Positions 25,540-34,538 of a stretch of DNA of 64,000 nt are shown here, piece after piece. The stretch is from the NCBI RefSeq assembly GCF_030053425.1, contig NZ_JASGBI010000001.1:2736001-2800000 (forward strand), given 5' to 3'. A program made the position numbers and the translations under genes. The notes beneath the pieces are model-generated. The model saw only the letters and a program-made list of their open reading frames with translations, had not been told where the DNA came from and ran no database searches. How positions within the stretch are numbered: the stretch's first letter is position 1; every line of letters starts with the position of its first letter. The DNA is from Lysobacter stagni. GTDB lineage: Bacteria; Pseudomonadota; Gammaproteobacteria; Xanthomonadales; Xanthomonadaceae.

Positions 25540-25586
25540 GCTATGCCGGGTGCCCTGAACCGTCAATGGAATCTTCAGGCCAGACG

Positions 25587-25616
25587 GTGCAAATCGTGTG
25601 GGCATTCCGCTAGAAT
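25587..25616 (+). promoter_or_regulatory. Candidate promoter upstream of the ndk leader hairpin
   Basis: TAGAAT (25611-25616) is a good -10 hexamer; the best -35 is GTGCAA with 18-bp spacing, which is weak. Transcription from here would reach the hairpin at 25637 after about 15 nt. Confidence 0.4.
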
Positions 25617-25636
25617 TACCGGAGCCTTGTTGGCTA

Positions 25637-25662
25637 AACCCGCGTCCTGACGCGGGTTTTTC
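25637..25662 (+). terminator. Terminator-like hairpin in the ndk leader
   Basis: The stem aacccgcgt/acgcgggtt (9 bp, 10 with the inner C-G pair) is followed by five T residues and C. No plus-strand gene ends upstream, since the neighbouring TetR gene is divergent. It therefore sits as an attenuator-like element or the end of a very short transcript, 58 bp before the ndk start. An extended -10 (TGtTATCCT) lies just after it and may be the real ndk promoter. Confidence 0.7.
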
Positions 25663-25719
25663 TGTTATCCTCGGGCGTGAACCTGGTGGTTCAGACGCCC
25701 GCCTACCCGGAGAGAATCC

Positions 25720-26145
25720 ATGGCGCTCGAGCGCACCCTGTCCATCATCAAGCCCGACGCCGTCGCCAAGAACGTCATCGGCGAGATCTACTCCCGTTTC
25801 GAGAAGTCCGGCCTCAAGGTCGTCGCTTCGAAGATGAAGCAGCTGTCGAAGCAGGAAGCCGAAGGTTTCTACGCCGTGCACCGTGAGCGTCCGTTCTTCA
25901 GCGCGCTCGTCGAGTTCATGATCTCCGGCCCGGTGATGATCCAGGTGCTCGAAGGCGAAGGCGCGGTGCTGAAGAACCGTGACCTGATGGGCGCCACCAA
26001 TCCGAAGGACGCAGCGCCGGGCACGATCCGCGCCGACTTCGCCGACAGCATCGACGCCAACGCCGTGCACGGTTCCGACAGCCTGGAGAACGCCGCGATC
26101 GAAGTCGCGTACTTCTTCCCGGCCACCGACGTGTACGCCCGCTGA
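25720..26145 (+). CDS. ndk: Nucleoside diphosphate kinase
   Basis: 141 residues, the standard length. It balances NTP pools by phosphate transfer through His117, seen in the signature [12 protein letters not shown]. The start [20 protein letters not shown] is typical. GGAGAG lies 7 bp before the ATG. rlmN follows 19 bp downstream, so ndk-rlmN are probably co-transcribed. Confidence 0.98.
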   Translation: MALERTLSIIKPDAVAKNVIGEIYSRFEKSGLKVVASKMKQLSKQEAEGFYAVHRERPFFSALVEFMISGPVMIQVLEGEGAVLKNRDLMGATNPKDAAPGTIRADFADSIDANAVHGSDSLENAAIEVAYFFPATDVYAR

Positions 26146-26164
26146 GGACGACACAGGCAACGCC

Positions 26165-27433
26165 ATGACCACGCAACGCGACACCATCGAACTCCAGCTC
26201 GCCGACGCGAACCTTGCGGCGTCGACGGAGTCGGCCGCGCGCGTGGAAGCGGGCGTTGCCGCCAAGAGCGCGGTCGAGGGTGCGAAGACGAATCTCTTCG
26301 ACCTCGATCGCGTTTCGCTCGAGCGGTTCTTCGAGGAATCGCTCGGCGAGAAGAAGTTCCGTGCGCATCAGGTGATGAAGTGGATCCATCACCGTTACGT
26401 CACCAACTTCAGCGAGATGACCGACCTGGGCAAGGCGCTGCGCGCCAAGCTCGAGCAGCACGCCGAAGTCCGCGTGCCGCAGGTCCTGTTCGACAAGGCC
26501 TCCACCGACGGCACGCACAAGTGGCTGCTCGGCATGGACCCGAAGAACGCTATCGAGACCGTCTACATCCCCGACAAGGGGCGCGGCACGCTGTGCGTGT
26601 CGTCGCAGGTGGGCTGCGCGCTCAACTGCCAGTTCTGCTCGACCGCGACGCAGGGCTTCAACCGCAATCTGTCGACCGCCGAGATCATCGGTCAGGTCTG
26701 GGTGGCGGCGCGCCATCTGGGCAATGTCCCGCACCAGCAACGCCGCCTCACCAACGTGGTGATGATGGGCATGGGCGAGCCGCTGGCGAATTTCGACAAC
26801 GTCGTGCGCGCGATGAGCATCATGCGCGACGATCTGGGCTATGGCCTGGCCAACAAGCGCGTCACCCTGTCCACTGCCGGCATGGTCCCCATGATCGACC
26901 GCCTGGCGCTGGAGAGCGACGTGTCGCTCGCCGTGTCGTTGCATGCACCCAACGACGAGCTGCGCAGCGAGCTGGTGCCGCTCAACAAGAAGTACCCCAT
27001 CGAACAGCTGATGGACGCGTGCGTGCGTTACGCGCTGCGCAAGCGCGGCACCTCGGTCACGTTCGAGTACACGCTCATGAAGGGCGTGAACGACCAGCCG
27101 CAACACGCGCGTGGGCTGCTGCGTCTGATGCGCCAGTTCGACAACGCCGTGCAGATGAAGGACGCGGCGAAGGTCAACCTCATCCCGTTCAACCCGTTCC
27201 CCGGCACGCGTTTCGAGCGACCGGACGACGCGGCCATCCGCTCGTTCCAGAAACTGCTCAACGACGCCGGCATGATTGCCCCGGTGCGCCGCACGCGTGG
27301 CGACGACATCGATGCGGCCTGTGGCCAGTTGAAAGGCCAGGTCATGGACCGCACGCGCCGGCAGGCCGATTTCCGGCGACACCTGCAGGAGCAGGGGCTG
27401 GGCGACGAGGCCGCATACGACTGCCAGCCATGA
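26165..27433 (+). CDS. rlmN: Dual-specificity 23S rRNA/tRNA adenosine C2-methyltransferase
   Basis: 422 residues, radical SAM enzyme that methylates A2503 of 23S rRNA and A37 of some tRNAs. The iron-sulfur cluster cysteines are Cys151, Cys155 and Cys158 (GCALNCQFC). [14 protein letters not shown] and [12 protein letters not shown] follow, and the C-terminal cysteine of the mechanism is in [11 protein letters not shown]. The first ~40 residues are an Ala-rich extension beyond the usual family start, so an internal start is possible. The stop overlaps pilF by ATGA. Confidence 0.96.
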   Translation: MTTQRDTIELQLADANLAASTESAARVEAGVAAKSAVEGAKTNLFDLDRVSLERFFEESLGEKKFRAHQVMKWIHHRYVTNFSEMTDLGKALRAKLEQHAEVRVPQVLFDKASTDGTHKWLLGMDPKNAIETVYIPDKGRGTLCVSSQVGCALNCQFCSTATQGFNRNLSTAEIIGQVWVAARHLGNVPHQQRRLTNVVMMGMGEPLANFDNVVRAMSIMRDDLGYGLANKRVTLSTAGMVPMIDRLALESDVSLAVSLHAPNDELRSELVPLNKKYPIEQLMDACVRYALRKRGTSVTFEYTLMKGVNDQPQHARGLLRLMRQFDNAVQMKDAAKVNLIPFNPFPGTRFERPDDAAIRSFQKLLNDAGMIAPVRRTRGDDIDAACGQLKGQVMDRTRRQADFRRHLQEQGLGDEAAYDCQP

Positions 27434-28266
27434 ACCTCCGCGGCCGCCCGCTGATCCTTGTTGCCACGATCGTCCTGGCGGTCGCGACGCTTGCGACCGG
27501 TGCGTGCAGCCGACTCACCTTCGTGAGGCAGGACTTCAGCCGCGAAGGCTACGAGCGCACTTCGCCCGAGGTCGACGTCAGCGGCAAACCGGGCAACCGC
27601 AACGCATCCGAAGCCATGAAGCACCTTCAGCTGGCCCAGGTGCGGCTGATGAGCGGCGACATCGACACCGCCGAACGCGAGGCGAACAAGGCCCTCAAGC
27701 TCGATCCCGCGTCGGCCGATGCACACACGGTCCTGGCCGCCGCCGCGGCCCGCCGTGGCGCCCCGGCCGAAGCCGGCCGTCATTACCTTCGCGCCACCGA
27801 GCTGGCACCCGGCAACGGTGCGCTGGCCAACAACTATGGCGTCTGGCTGTGCGGGCAGGGGCAGCCGGCCGAGTCGCTGGTCTGGTTCGAACGCGCCCTG
27901 GCCGACGCCCGCTATGGCACCCCGGCGCTCGCGCTGGCCAATTCCGGCACCTGCGCCATGCGTGCCGGCCAGGATGTCCGTGCCGGGCGCGAACTGCGCA
28001 AGGCCATCGGCCTGGATCCCAACAACGCCCAAGCCTTGGGCGCCCTGGCCGAACTCGAGTTCCGCAAGGGCAATGCCTTCGAAGCCCGGGCTTTCTCGGA
28101 GCGCCGCCTGGCGGCAGCTCCGGCGGACCGCAACGCGTTGCAGCTTGCGTCACAAATCGAAGAAAAACTCGGCGACACGGCAGCCGCCGCAAGATACGTT
28201 CAGCGAATGAGGGCGGAGTTCCCGCAGACGCGAGGCTCCGGCATGGGGGATGACGGTACGCGATGA
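27430..28266 (+). CDS. pilF: Type IV pilus biogenesis/stability TPR protein
   Basis: 278 residues. A hydrophobic N-terminus ending [12 protein letters not shown] looks like a lipoprotein signal although the lipobox is not canonical. TPR repeats follow ([32 protein letters not shown] and two or three more), as in PilF/PilW, the pilotin for the secretin PilQ. The order rlmN-pilF-rodZ is the one found in many gammaproteobacteria. Both ends overlap neighbours by 4 bp (ATGA). Confidence 0.92.
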   Translation: MNLRGRPLILVATIVLAVATLATGACSRLTFVRQDFSREGYERTSPEVDVSGKPGNRNASEAMKHLQLAQVRLMSGDIDTAEREANKALKLDPASADAHTVLAAAAARRGAPAEAGRHYLRATELAPGNGALANNYGVWLCGQGQPAESLVWFERALADARYGTPALALANSGTCAMRAGQDVRAGRELRKAIGLDPNNAQALGALAELEFRKGNAFEARAFSERRLAAAPADRNALQLASQIEEKLGDTAAAARYVQRMRAEFPQTRGSGMGDDGTR

Positions 28267-29078
28267 TGTACTCGAACGAAGCCGCGCCTGAAATGGGCGC
28301 CAGTTGCGGCGTGCGCCTGAAGCAGGCCCGCGAGAAGGCGGGGCTGTCGCAGGAAGATGTCGCTGCAAGTCTGAAAATTCCGGTGCGGGTCATCCGCCAG
28401 CTCGAGTCGGGGGACCCGAGCCAGCTGGGTGCGCCCGTCTTCGTCCGCGGCCAGATGCGCAGCTATGCGCGCCTGCTCGGCGTGACGCTGGAGGACGAGA
28501 TGGGCTATGGCGCTTCGCCCGTAGCGCCCTCGGTGCTCGTCAGTCACACGCACACGCCACGCGTGCGCCGTGTGTTCGAACAGGCCACGCGCCGCGCCAT
28601 CTACATCGTGCTGACGGCGGCCATCGCCGTGCCGATCTGGATGGCCTCCAAGCAGCAACTGAGCAAGCCGCGCGAAGTGGAGTCGCTTGAGGTCGCCACG
28701 GCGGCAACGGGTTCGACCGCCACGCCGAGCGCGCCGTCCGCGACGACCGCTACGGCAACCAACCACCGCACGCCGCTGGTCGCATCGATGGCGACGCTTC
28801 CCGCCGCGACCCAATCGGCCCTGTCGTTGAACTTCACCGGCAACAGCTGGGTGGAAGTGCGCAGTGCCGACGGCCGCGTGCTCGAAAGCGGCGAACTCGG
28901 GGCGGGGCAGCAGCGCAGCTACTCAGCCAACGAAGTCTCCCGGGTGGTGCTCGGCAACTCGTCCGTGGTGGAGGTCCGCCAGGCAGGTCGCACGGTCGAT
29001 CTGACACCGTTCAGCCGAGCGAACGTCGCCCGCTTTACGCTATCCTCTGACGGTTCCCTCACGCCGGTCTCCGACTGA
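28263..29078 (+). CDS. rodZ: Cytoskeleton protein RodZ (HTH-transmembrane-DUF4115)
   Basis: 271 residues. A cytoplasmic HTH_25 domain (GVRLKQAREKAGLSQEDVAASLKIP) spans roughly 15-80, a membrane helix (AIYIVLTAAIAVPIWMA) lies near 115-130, then a Ser/Thr/Ala-rich linker and a periplasmic DUF4115 domain (LNFTGNSWVEVRSADGRVL). RodZ links MreB to the cell wall machinery. Two ATGs stand next to each other at the start; the first overlaps the pilF stop. Confidence 0.93.
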   Translation: MMYSNEAAPEMGASCGVRLKQAREKAGLSQEDVAASLKIPVRVIRQLESGDPSQLGAPVFVRGQMRSYARLLGVTLEDEMGYGASPVAPSVLVSHTHTPRVRRVFEQATRRAIYIVLTAAIAVPIWMASKQQLSKPREVESLEVATAATGSTATPSAPSATTATATNHRTPLVASMATLPAATQSALSLNFTGNSWVEVRSADGRVLESGELGAGQQRSYSANEVSRVVLGNSSVVEVRQAGRTVDLTPFSRANVARFTLSSDGSLTPVSD

Positions 29079-29099
29079 CCTGCGTTGAGTGATTCCCCG

Positions 29100-29124
29100 G
29101 CACCGGCCTGCCTTGCGGGCCGGT
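29100..29124 (+). terminator. Weak hairpin between rodZ and yfgM
   Basis: caccggcc/ggccggtg, an 8-bp perfect stem with a 9-nt loop, followed by TTCCTCATT. It may reduce read-through from rodZ into yfgM. Confidence 0.45.
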
Positions 29125-29179
29125 GTTCCTCATTGGGTTCCCGCATAACCGCGGGGCGACAGAGCATGGCAGCCCACGA

Positions 29180-29809
29180 ATGGCGTTAGACGATCTTCTC
29201 GACGAGCACGAACAAAGCGAACGTGTCCTGCAGTGGCTGCGCAACAACGGCGCTGGCCTGATCGGCGGCATCGCCCTGGGCCTGGCGGCCATCGGCGGCT
29301 GGAAGTGGTGGGAACACCGCGGCGAAGCACAGCGCATGGACCAGGCCACCCAGTACCAAGCCGCCGTCGACGCCGTCGAGGCGAAGGACAAGCAGGCCGA
29401 GGCGAAAGTTCGGGCGCTGGGTGAGGGCACTTACCGTGCGCTGGCCTCGCTGGAGCTGGCCCGTTCGCAGGTCGAAGCCAAGCAGTACGACGCCGCGATC
29501 GCCACGCTGCGCAGCATCCATACCGACGACGCTGCCATCACCGGCATCGCCAACCAGCGCCTTGCCCGTCTGCTGATCGAAGCCAAGCAGGCCGATGCCG
29601 CGCTGAAGCTGGTCGCCAATGCCAGCACCGCCTCTGCCCTGGAAGTGCGTGGCGACGCGCAGTTCGCCCTGGGCCAGCTGGAGCAGGCGCGTACGTCGTA
29701 TTCGCAGGCCCTGGCCAAGCTCGACGTGGCCTCGCCGCAGCGCCGCCTGATCGAACTCAAGCTCACTGAAGTCGGCGGCACGCCCGCCAAACCCGAGGGC
29801 AAGTCCTGA
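29180..29809 (+). CDS. yfgM: YfgM-family TPR membrane protein (ancillary SecYEG translocon subunit)
   Basis: 209 residues. The start MALDDLLDEHEQSERV is typical of YfgM, and one membrane helix (AGLIGGIALGLAAIGGWKWW) follows at about 25-45. The rest is a periplasmic TPR-like domain. In E. coli YfgM associates with SecYEG and PpiD and hands proteins to periplasmic chaperones. The stop overlaps the bamB start by one base (TGATG). Confidence 0.9.
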   Translation: MALDDLLDEHEQSERVLQWLRNNGAGLIGGIALGLAAIGGWKWWEHRGEAQRMDQATQYQAAVDAVEAKDKQAEAKVRALGEGTYRALASLELARSQVEAKQYDAAIATLRSIHTDDAAITGIANQRLARLLIEAKQADAALKLVANASTASALEVRGDAQFALGQLEQARTSYSQALAKLDVASPQRRLIELKLTEVGGTPAKPEGKS

Positions 29810-31008
29810 TGAATCACCGCTCGATGCTGCTGCGTTCCTCCCTGGTGTTGCTGTGCGCGGCCTCGCTGGCTGGCTGCTCCACCGTCAAGGGCTGGTTCGG
29901 CGGTGACAAGAAGAAGGACGATGGCAAGCCGACCGATCCGGTCGAGCTGGTCAAGATCACCCCGACGGTGACGGTCTCCAAGATCTGGTCGGCCAACGCG
30001 GGCAAGGGCGAGGGTCGCATGGGCCTGCGCCAGGGCCCGGTCGTGGCGGATGGTCGCGTGTTCGCGGCCGCCGTCGAAGGCGGCGTGCACGCTTTCGACC
30101 TGCAGACCGGCAAGCAGATCTGGGAATACCGCCCGGACAAGAAGGCCAACGTGCAGATCTCCGGTGGCCCCGGCGTGGGCGACGGCCTGGTCGTGGTCGG
30201 TGGCCTCGATGGCCAGGTGATCGCGCTGGACGCCAGCACCGGCGAGGAGAAGTGGCAGGCGAAGGTGCCCAACGAGGTGATCGCCGCCCCGTCCATCGGC
30301 ATGAACATGGTGTTCGTGCGTTCCAACGATGGCCGTGTGACCGCGCTGGACGCCGCCACCGGCGAACGTCGCTGGTTCTGGGTGCAGGACGTGCCGATGC
30401 TCTCCGTGCGCGGCAACGATTCCCCGGTGCTCGGTCCGGGCTTCGTCTTTGTCGGCAGCGATGACGGCACCGTCTCCGCACTGTCGGCGACCGACGGCCG
30501 CCCGCTGTGGGAAATCCCGGTGGCACAGCCGGAAGGCCGTACGGAACTGGACCGCATGTCCGACATCGACGGCTCGCCGGTGCTGGAAGGCACCACGCTG
30601 TTCGTCAGCAGCTTCAAGAAGACCACCATGGCCATCGACGCCCCCAGCGGCCGTCCGATGTGGTCCTCCGAGCATGGCGGCCCGGGCCGCCTCGGCGTGG
30701 GCTCCGAACGCCTGGTCGTGACGGATCCGACCGGTCTGGTGTTCGGCCTGGACAAGGCCGGCGGCAGCGCCATGTGGCAGCAGGACGGCCTGGCCCGTCG
30801 CAACGTCACCGGCGCCGCGATCCAGGGCGATTACGCCATCGTCGGCGACTTCGACGGTTACGTGCACTGGCTCAAGCTCGAGGACGGGTCGTTCGCCGCG
30901 CGTGAGCGCGTCGGCGGCAAGGCGCTGCGTGCGGCGCCCGTGGTTGCCGACGGCATCGCCATCGTCCAGAACGTCGGCGGCGAGCTGACCGCCTTCCGCC
31001 TGCAGTAA
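29809..31008 (+). CDS. bamB: Outer membrane protein assembly factor BamB
   Basis: 399 residues. A lipoprotein signal is clear (SLAGC at about 19-23). The mature protein is an eight-bladed PQQ-like beta propeller with repeated 'V-x-ALDAxTGExxW' strands (VIALDASTGEEKW, VTALDAATGERRW). It is a lipoprotein of the BAM complex that inserts beta-barrel proteins. Followed by a strong terminator, so it ends the unit that begins at ndk or rodZ. Confidence 0.96.
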   Translation: MNHRSMLLRSSLVLLCAASLAGCSTVKGWFGGDKKKDDGKPTDPVELVKITPTVTVSKIWSANAGKGEGRMGLRQGPVVADGRVFAAAVEGGVHAFDLQTGKQIWEYRPDKKANVQISGGPGVGDGLVVVGGLDGQVIALDASTGEEKWQAKVPNEVIAAPSIGMNMVFVRSNDGRVTALDAATGERRWFWVQDVPMLSVRGNDSPVLGPGFVFVGSDDGTVSALSATDGRPLWEIPVAQPEGRTELDRMSDIDGSPVLEGTTLFVSSFKKTTMAIDAPSGRPMWSSEHGGPGRLGVGSERLVVTDPTGLVFGLDKAGGSAMWQQDGLARRNVTGAAIQGDYAIVGDFDGYVHWLKLEDGSFAARERVGGKALRAAPVVADGIAIVQNVGGELTAFRLQ

Positions 31009-31031
31009 TTCGCTGGCGCGCAGTACCCCGG

Positions 31032-31068
31032 AACGGCCCGGCACCTTGCCCGGGCCGTTTCCCTTTTG
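31032..31068 (+). terminator. Terminator after bamB
   Basis: A 10-bp perfect stem (aacggcccgg/ccgggccgtt) with an 8-nt loop is followed by TTTCCCTTTT, 23 bp after the bamB stop. Confidence 0.88.
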
Positions 31069-31209
31069 CGGGCCGGGCAGTCATCATTTGCATCGCCCCG
31101 GCGCCCCGGCCCGCCTTTGCGGGCGCGACGGCCGACCGGCCGGACCGGCTTTCACGTCGCCCCTGCGATGCTGGTCCCGCGACTCCTTCCACTTCTTCCG
31201 GCTTCCACC

Positions 31210-32610
31210 ATGCTCCCGCTCGTTGCCCTCGTTGGTCGCCCCAACGTTGGAAAATCCACCCTGTTCAATGCGCTGACGCGCAGCCGCGACGCCCTGGTCC
31301 ACGACCAGCCCGGTGTCACGCGTGATCGCAACTACGGCGTGGTCCGGCCCGAGGACAAGCGTCCCTTCGCGCTGGTGGACACCGGCGGCATCGCCGGCGA
31401 AGACGAAGGCCTGGCCGGCGCCACCGCGCGCCAGGCGCGTGCGGCGGCCGAGGAAGCCGACCTGGTCCTGTTCGTGGTCGATGGCCGCGAAGGCGCCTCC
31501 GCGCTGGACGACGACATCCTCGCCTGGCTGCGCAAGTCCGCGCGCCCGGCGATGCTGGTGGTCAACAAGACCGACGGCCTCGATGCGCAGGCGTGCATCA
31601 ACGAGTTCGCCCGCTACGGCATCACCGACGTCATCGCGGTGTCGTCGGCGCACCGCCAGGGCATCGACACGCTCATCGACCGCGTGCTGGGGCGTGTGCC
31701 CGAAGAGGGCGCCGCAACCGAACTCGATGCCGACCCCGCGCGCATCCGCGTGGCGTTCATCGGCCGCCCCAACGTGGGCAAGTCGACGCTGGTCAACCGC
31801 CTCCTCGGCGAAGAACGCATGATCGCGTCCGAAGTCCCGGGCACCACCCGCGACTCGGTCTCCATCGACATGGAACGCGACGGACGCCTGTACCGCCTGA
31901 TCGACACCGCCGGTCTGCGCCGCAAGGCGCGCGTGGAGGAGGCGGTCGAGAAGTTTTCCATCGTGAAGACGCTGCAGGCGATCGAGCAGTGCCAGGTTGC
32001 GGTCGTGCTGCTGGATGCCAGCGAGGGCATCACCGATCAGGACGCGACCGTGCTGGGCCATGCGCTCGATGCCGGCCGCGCGCTCGTGGTCGCGGTGAAC
32101 AAGTGGGACGGCCTGACCGACTACCAGCGCCAGCAGGCCGAGGCGCTGCTGACGCGCAAGCTCGGTTTCGTCGAATGGGCCGAAGCGGTGCGCATCAGTG
32201 CCAAGCACGGCTCGGGCCTGCGTGAGCTTTTCCGTGCGATCCACCGCGCGCATGCCTCGGCCACGCACGAGTTCAGCACCAGCGAAGTGAACAAGGCGCT
32301 GGAAATCGCCTACGAAACCAACCCGCCGCCGACCGTCCGCGGCCACGTGGCCAAGCTGCGCTATGCGCACCCGGCGGCCAACAATCCGCCCACCTTCGTC
32401 GTGCATGGCACGCGCCTGCGCACGCTGGGCGATACGTACAAGCGCTATCTGGAGAACTTCTTCCGCAAGCGCTTCAAGCTGGTTGGTACGCCGGTGCGCT
32501 TCGTGTTCAAGGAAGGCACCAACCCGTACGAAGGCAAGAAGAACGTACTGACCGAGCGTCAGGTCGCGAAGAAGCGGCGCATGATCCGGCACGTGAAACG
32601 CGGGAAGTAA
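31210..32610 (+). CDS. der: Ribosome biogenesis GTPase Der (EngA)
   Basis: 466 residues. Two tandem GTPase domains each carry [10 protein letters not shown] or [10 protein letters not shown] (P-loops near residues 8 and 183), DTGG/DTAG switch motifs, and NKTD/NKWD specificity motifs. A C-terminal KH-like domain ends in the basic tail [13 protein letters not shown]. Der acts in 50S maturation. The ATG at 31210 gives the conserved start; the open frame upstream is non-coding. It has its own upstream region after the bamB terminator. Confidence 0.97.
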   Translation: MLPLVALVGRPNVGKSTLFNALTRSRDALVHDQPGVTRDRNYGVVRPEDKRPFALVDTGGIAGEDEGLAGATARQARAAAEEADLVLFVVDGREGASALDDDILAWLRKSARPAMLVVNKTDGLDAQACINEFARYGITDVIAVSSAHRQGIDTLIDRVLGRVPEEGAATELDADPARIRVAFIGRPNVGKSTLVNRLLGEERMIASEVPGTTRDSVSIDMERDGRLYRLIDTAGLRRKARVEEAVEKFSIVKTLQAIEQCQVAVVLLDASEGITDQDATVLGHALDAGRALVVAVNKWDGLTDYQRQQAEALLTRKLGFVEWAEAVRISAKHGSGLRELFRAIHRAHASATHEFSTSEVNKALEIAYETNPPPTVRGHVAKLRYAHPAANNPPTFVVHGTRLRTLGDTYKRYLENFFRKRFKLVGTPVRFVFKEGTNPYEGKKNVLTERQVAKKRRMIRHVKRGK

Positions 32611-32711
32611 GCGTTCCATCCGTCGGGGGCAGGCACGCCGGGAATGGCGAAGGCTGGATTCCGTCCGTGGAAGTGACGAAGCAGTCCAGCCCTGCGCCGT
32701 ACACTGTCGCC

Positions 32712-33290
32712 ATGATCCCGACCCCGTCCGATATCACCCTCGGCATCCTCGCCGGTGGCAGGGCGACGCGACTGGGCGGCCTGGACAAGGCGTGGCTCGA
32801 ACGCGACGGCGTGGCGCAGGTATTGCGCTGGCAGCGGCGTTTCGCGCATGAGGTCGACACGATTCTGGTGAGCGCCAATCGCGATCTTCATCGCTATCGC
32901 GCCGCCGGCCTGCACGTCGTCGTGGATCGCAGCGAGCGCGACATCGGTCCGATTGCGGGCCTGGACGCACTGGCCGCGGCGTGCGCGACACCGTGGATGC
33001 TCACGCTGCCGGTCGACCTGGTCGGCGTCAACGAATGCCTGCTGCCCACGCTGGCGTCTACCGCCGGTGACGCCGGCGCATTCGCCATCGACGACGATGG
33101 CCCGCAGCCGCTGGTCGCGCTGTGGCGCGCGGCCCCGCTGCGCGATGCGATGGACGATGCGCTTGCCGGCAGCGGCGCGATCCATGCGCTGCAGCACGCG
33201 CTTGGCATGGCGTCCGTTCGCCTGGCGGGCGTACGCTTCGGCAACCTCAACACACCCGACGACCTGGCCAACGCCGGGATCACGACATGA
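32712..33290 (+). CDS. mobA: Molybdenum cofactor guanylyltransferase
   Basis: 192 residues. It attaches GMP to molybdopterin to form the bis-MGD cofactor. The nucleotide-binding signature GILAGGRATRLGGLDKAWL and RDIGPIAGLDAL are visible, as is the PVDLVGV metal/nucleotide segment. The ATG at 32712 is preferred over one 45 bp upstream because the family starts shortly before ILAGG; no Shine-Dalgarno sequence is seen. The stop overlaps moeA by ATGA. Confidence 0.92.
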   Translation: MIPTPSDITLGILAGGRATRLGGLDKAWLERDGVAQVLRWQRRFAHEVDTILVSANRDLHRYRAAGLHVVVDRSERDIGPIAGLDALAAACATPWMLTLPVDLVGVNECLLPTLASTAGDAGAFAIDDDGPQPLVALWRAAPLRDAMDDALAGSGAIHALQHALGMASVRLAGVRFGNLNTPDDLANAGITT

Positions 33291-34510
33291 CGAACCGCGA
33301 ATTCCCCACCGGCCTTTCCTACGACGACGCCATCGCCATCGTGCGCCAGGTGGCCGCCGAACACCGGCTGGAGACGGAAACGCTGCCGTTGTCGCGCACG
33401 CATGGTCGCATCCTGGCCGTGGACGTCGACGCGCCGATGGCGTTGCCGCCGTTCGACAACAGCGCCATGGACGGATTCGCCGTTCGCCATGTCGATCTGT
33501 CCACGGATGAAACGGCGCTGCGCGTGGTTGGCGAGCAGTTCGCGGGACGCGCGCGCGACATCACGGTGGGCGAGGGCGAATGCGTGCGCATCACCACCGG
33601 CGCGCCGATGCCGGCCGGCGCGGACACCGTCGTCATCAAGGAAAACACCCGTGATGACGACGAACGCATCGTCGTGCTGCAAGCGCCCGCATACGACGCC
33701 AACGTGCGCCACGCCGGTGAAGACGTCGCCGCGGGTGAACGCGTGCTCCATGCAGGTTCGCGCCTCACGCCGGCGCGCGTGTCGCTGGCGGCCTCGCTGG
33801 GTCTGGCTTCGCTGCCGGTGTCGCGTCGCCCGACGGTGGCGGTCTTCAGCAGCGGCGATGAACTGGTGGAACCCGGTCTCGCGCTCGCGCCGGGCGAGAT
33901 CCACGACAGCAACCGCGAGCTGTTGATGGGTCTGCTGCGCGCCGAGGGCCTGGAGCCCACCGCGTGGCCGCGGCTGCCGGACGATCCGAAGCGGGTCGAG
34001 ATAGCGCTGCGCGATGCGGGCTGCGCGTTCGATCTGATCGTCACCTGCGGTGCGGTGTCCGCCGGCGAGAAGGACCACATTCCCGCGGTGATCGAGCGGT
34101 TCGGTCAGGTGCATTTCTGGAAAGTCCGGATGAAGCCCGGCATGCCGGTGCTGTTCGGCAGTCTGGACCAGGCGCGCGTGCTGGCGCTGCCGGGCAATCC
34201 GGTGTCGGTCTTCGCCACGTTCCTGGGCTTCGGACGTGCCCTTATCGACGCCCTGCAGGGACGCACCGAACCGCGCCCGGTGGAGCGGGCGCAACTGGTC
34301 GCGCCAATCGACAAGTCGCATGCGCGCCGCGAGTTCATGCGTGCCCAGGTGTTCTGCGATGAACGTGGCGTGCTGCACGCCGATCCCAATCCGGCGGTCG
34401 GGTCGCACCGGCTGCGCGCGGTGAGCGACTCCAACGCACTGATCGTGATCCCGGATGGACCGCAGCGTCTCGCGGCTGGCGCCGTCGTGGAGGTCCTGCG
34501 TTACGCCTGA
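33287..34510 (+). CDS. moeA: Molybdopterin molybdenumtransferase
   Basis: 407 residues. It inserts molybdate into adenylylated molybdopterin. The N-terminal domain holds PPFDNSAMDGFAV, followed by TGAPMPAGADTVV. The MoCF-like domain carries FSSGDELVEPG, IHDSNRELL, TCGAVSAGEKDH and ALPGNPVSVFATF, so all the family motifs are intact. Middle gene of mobA-moeA-moeB; the 4-bp overlap with mobA suggests translational coupling. Confidence 0.96.
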   Translation: MTNREFPTGLSYDDAIAIVRQVAAEHRLETETLPLSRTHGRILAVDVDAPMALPPFDNSAMDGFAVRHVDLSTDETALRVVGEQFAGRARDITVGEGECVRITTGAPMPAGADTVVIKENTRDDDERIVVLQAPAYDANVRHAGEDVAAGERVLHAGSRLTPARVSLAASLGLASLPVSRRPTVAVFSSGDELVEPGLALAPGEIHDSNRELLMGLLRAEGLEPTAWPRLPDDPKRVEIALRDAGCAFDLIVTCGAVSAGEKDHIPAVIERFGQVHFWKVRMKPGMPVLFGSLDQARVLALPGNPVSVFATFLGFGRALIDALQGRTEPRPVERAQLVAPIDKSHARREFMRAQVFCDERGVLHADPNPAVGSHRLRAVSDSNALIVIPDGPQRLAAGAVVEVLRYA

Positions 34511-34538
34511 GTCGGGCCATAGGCGCGATAATCCCGCC

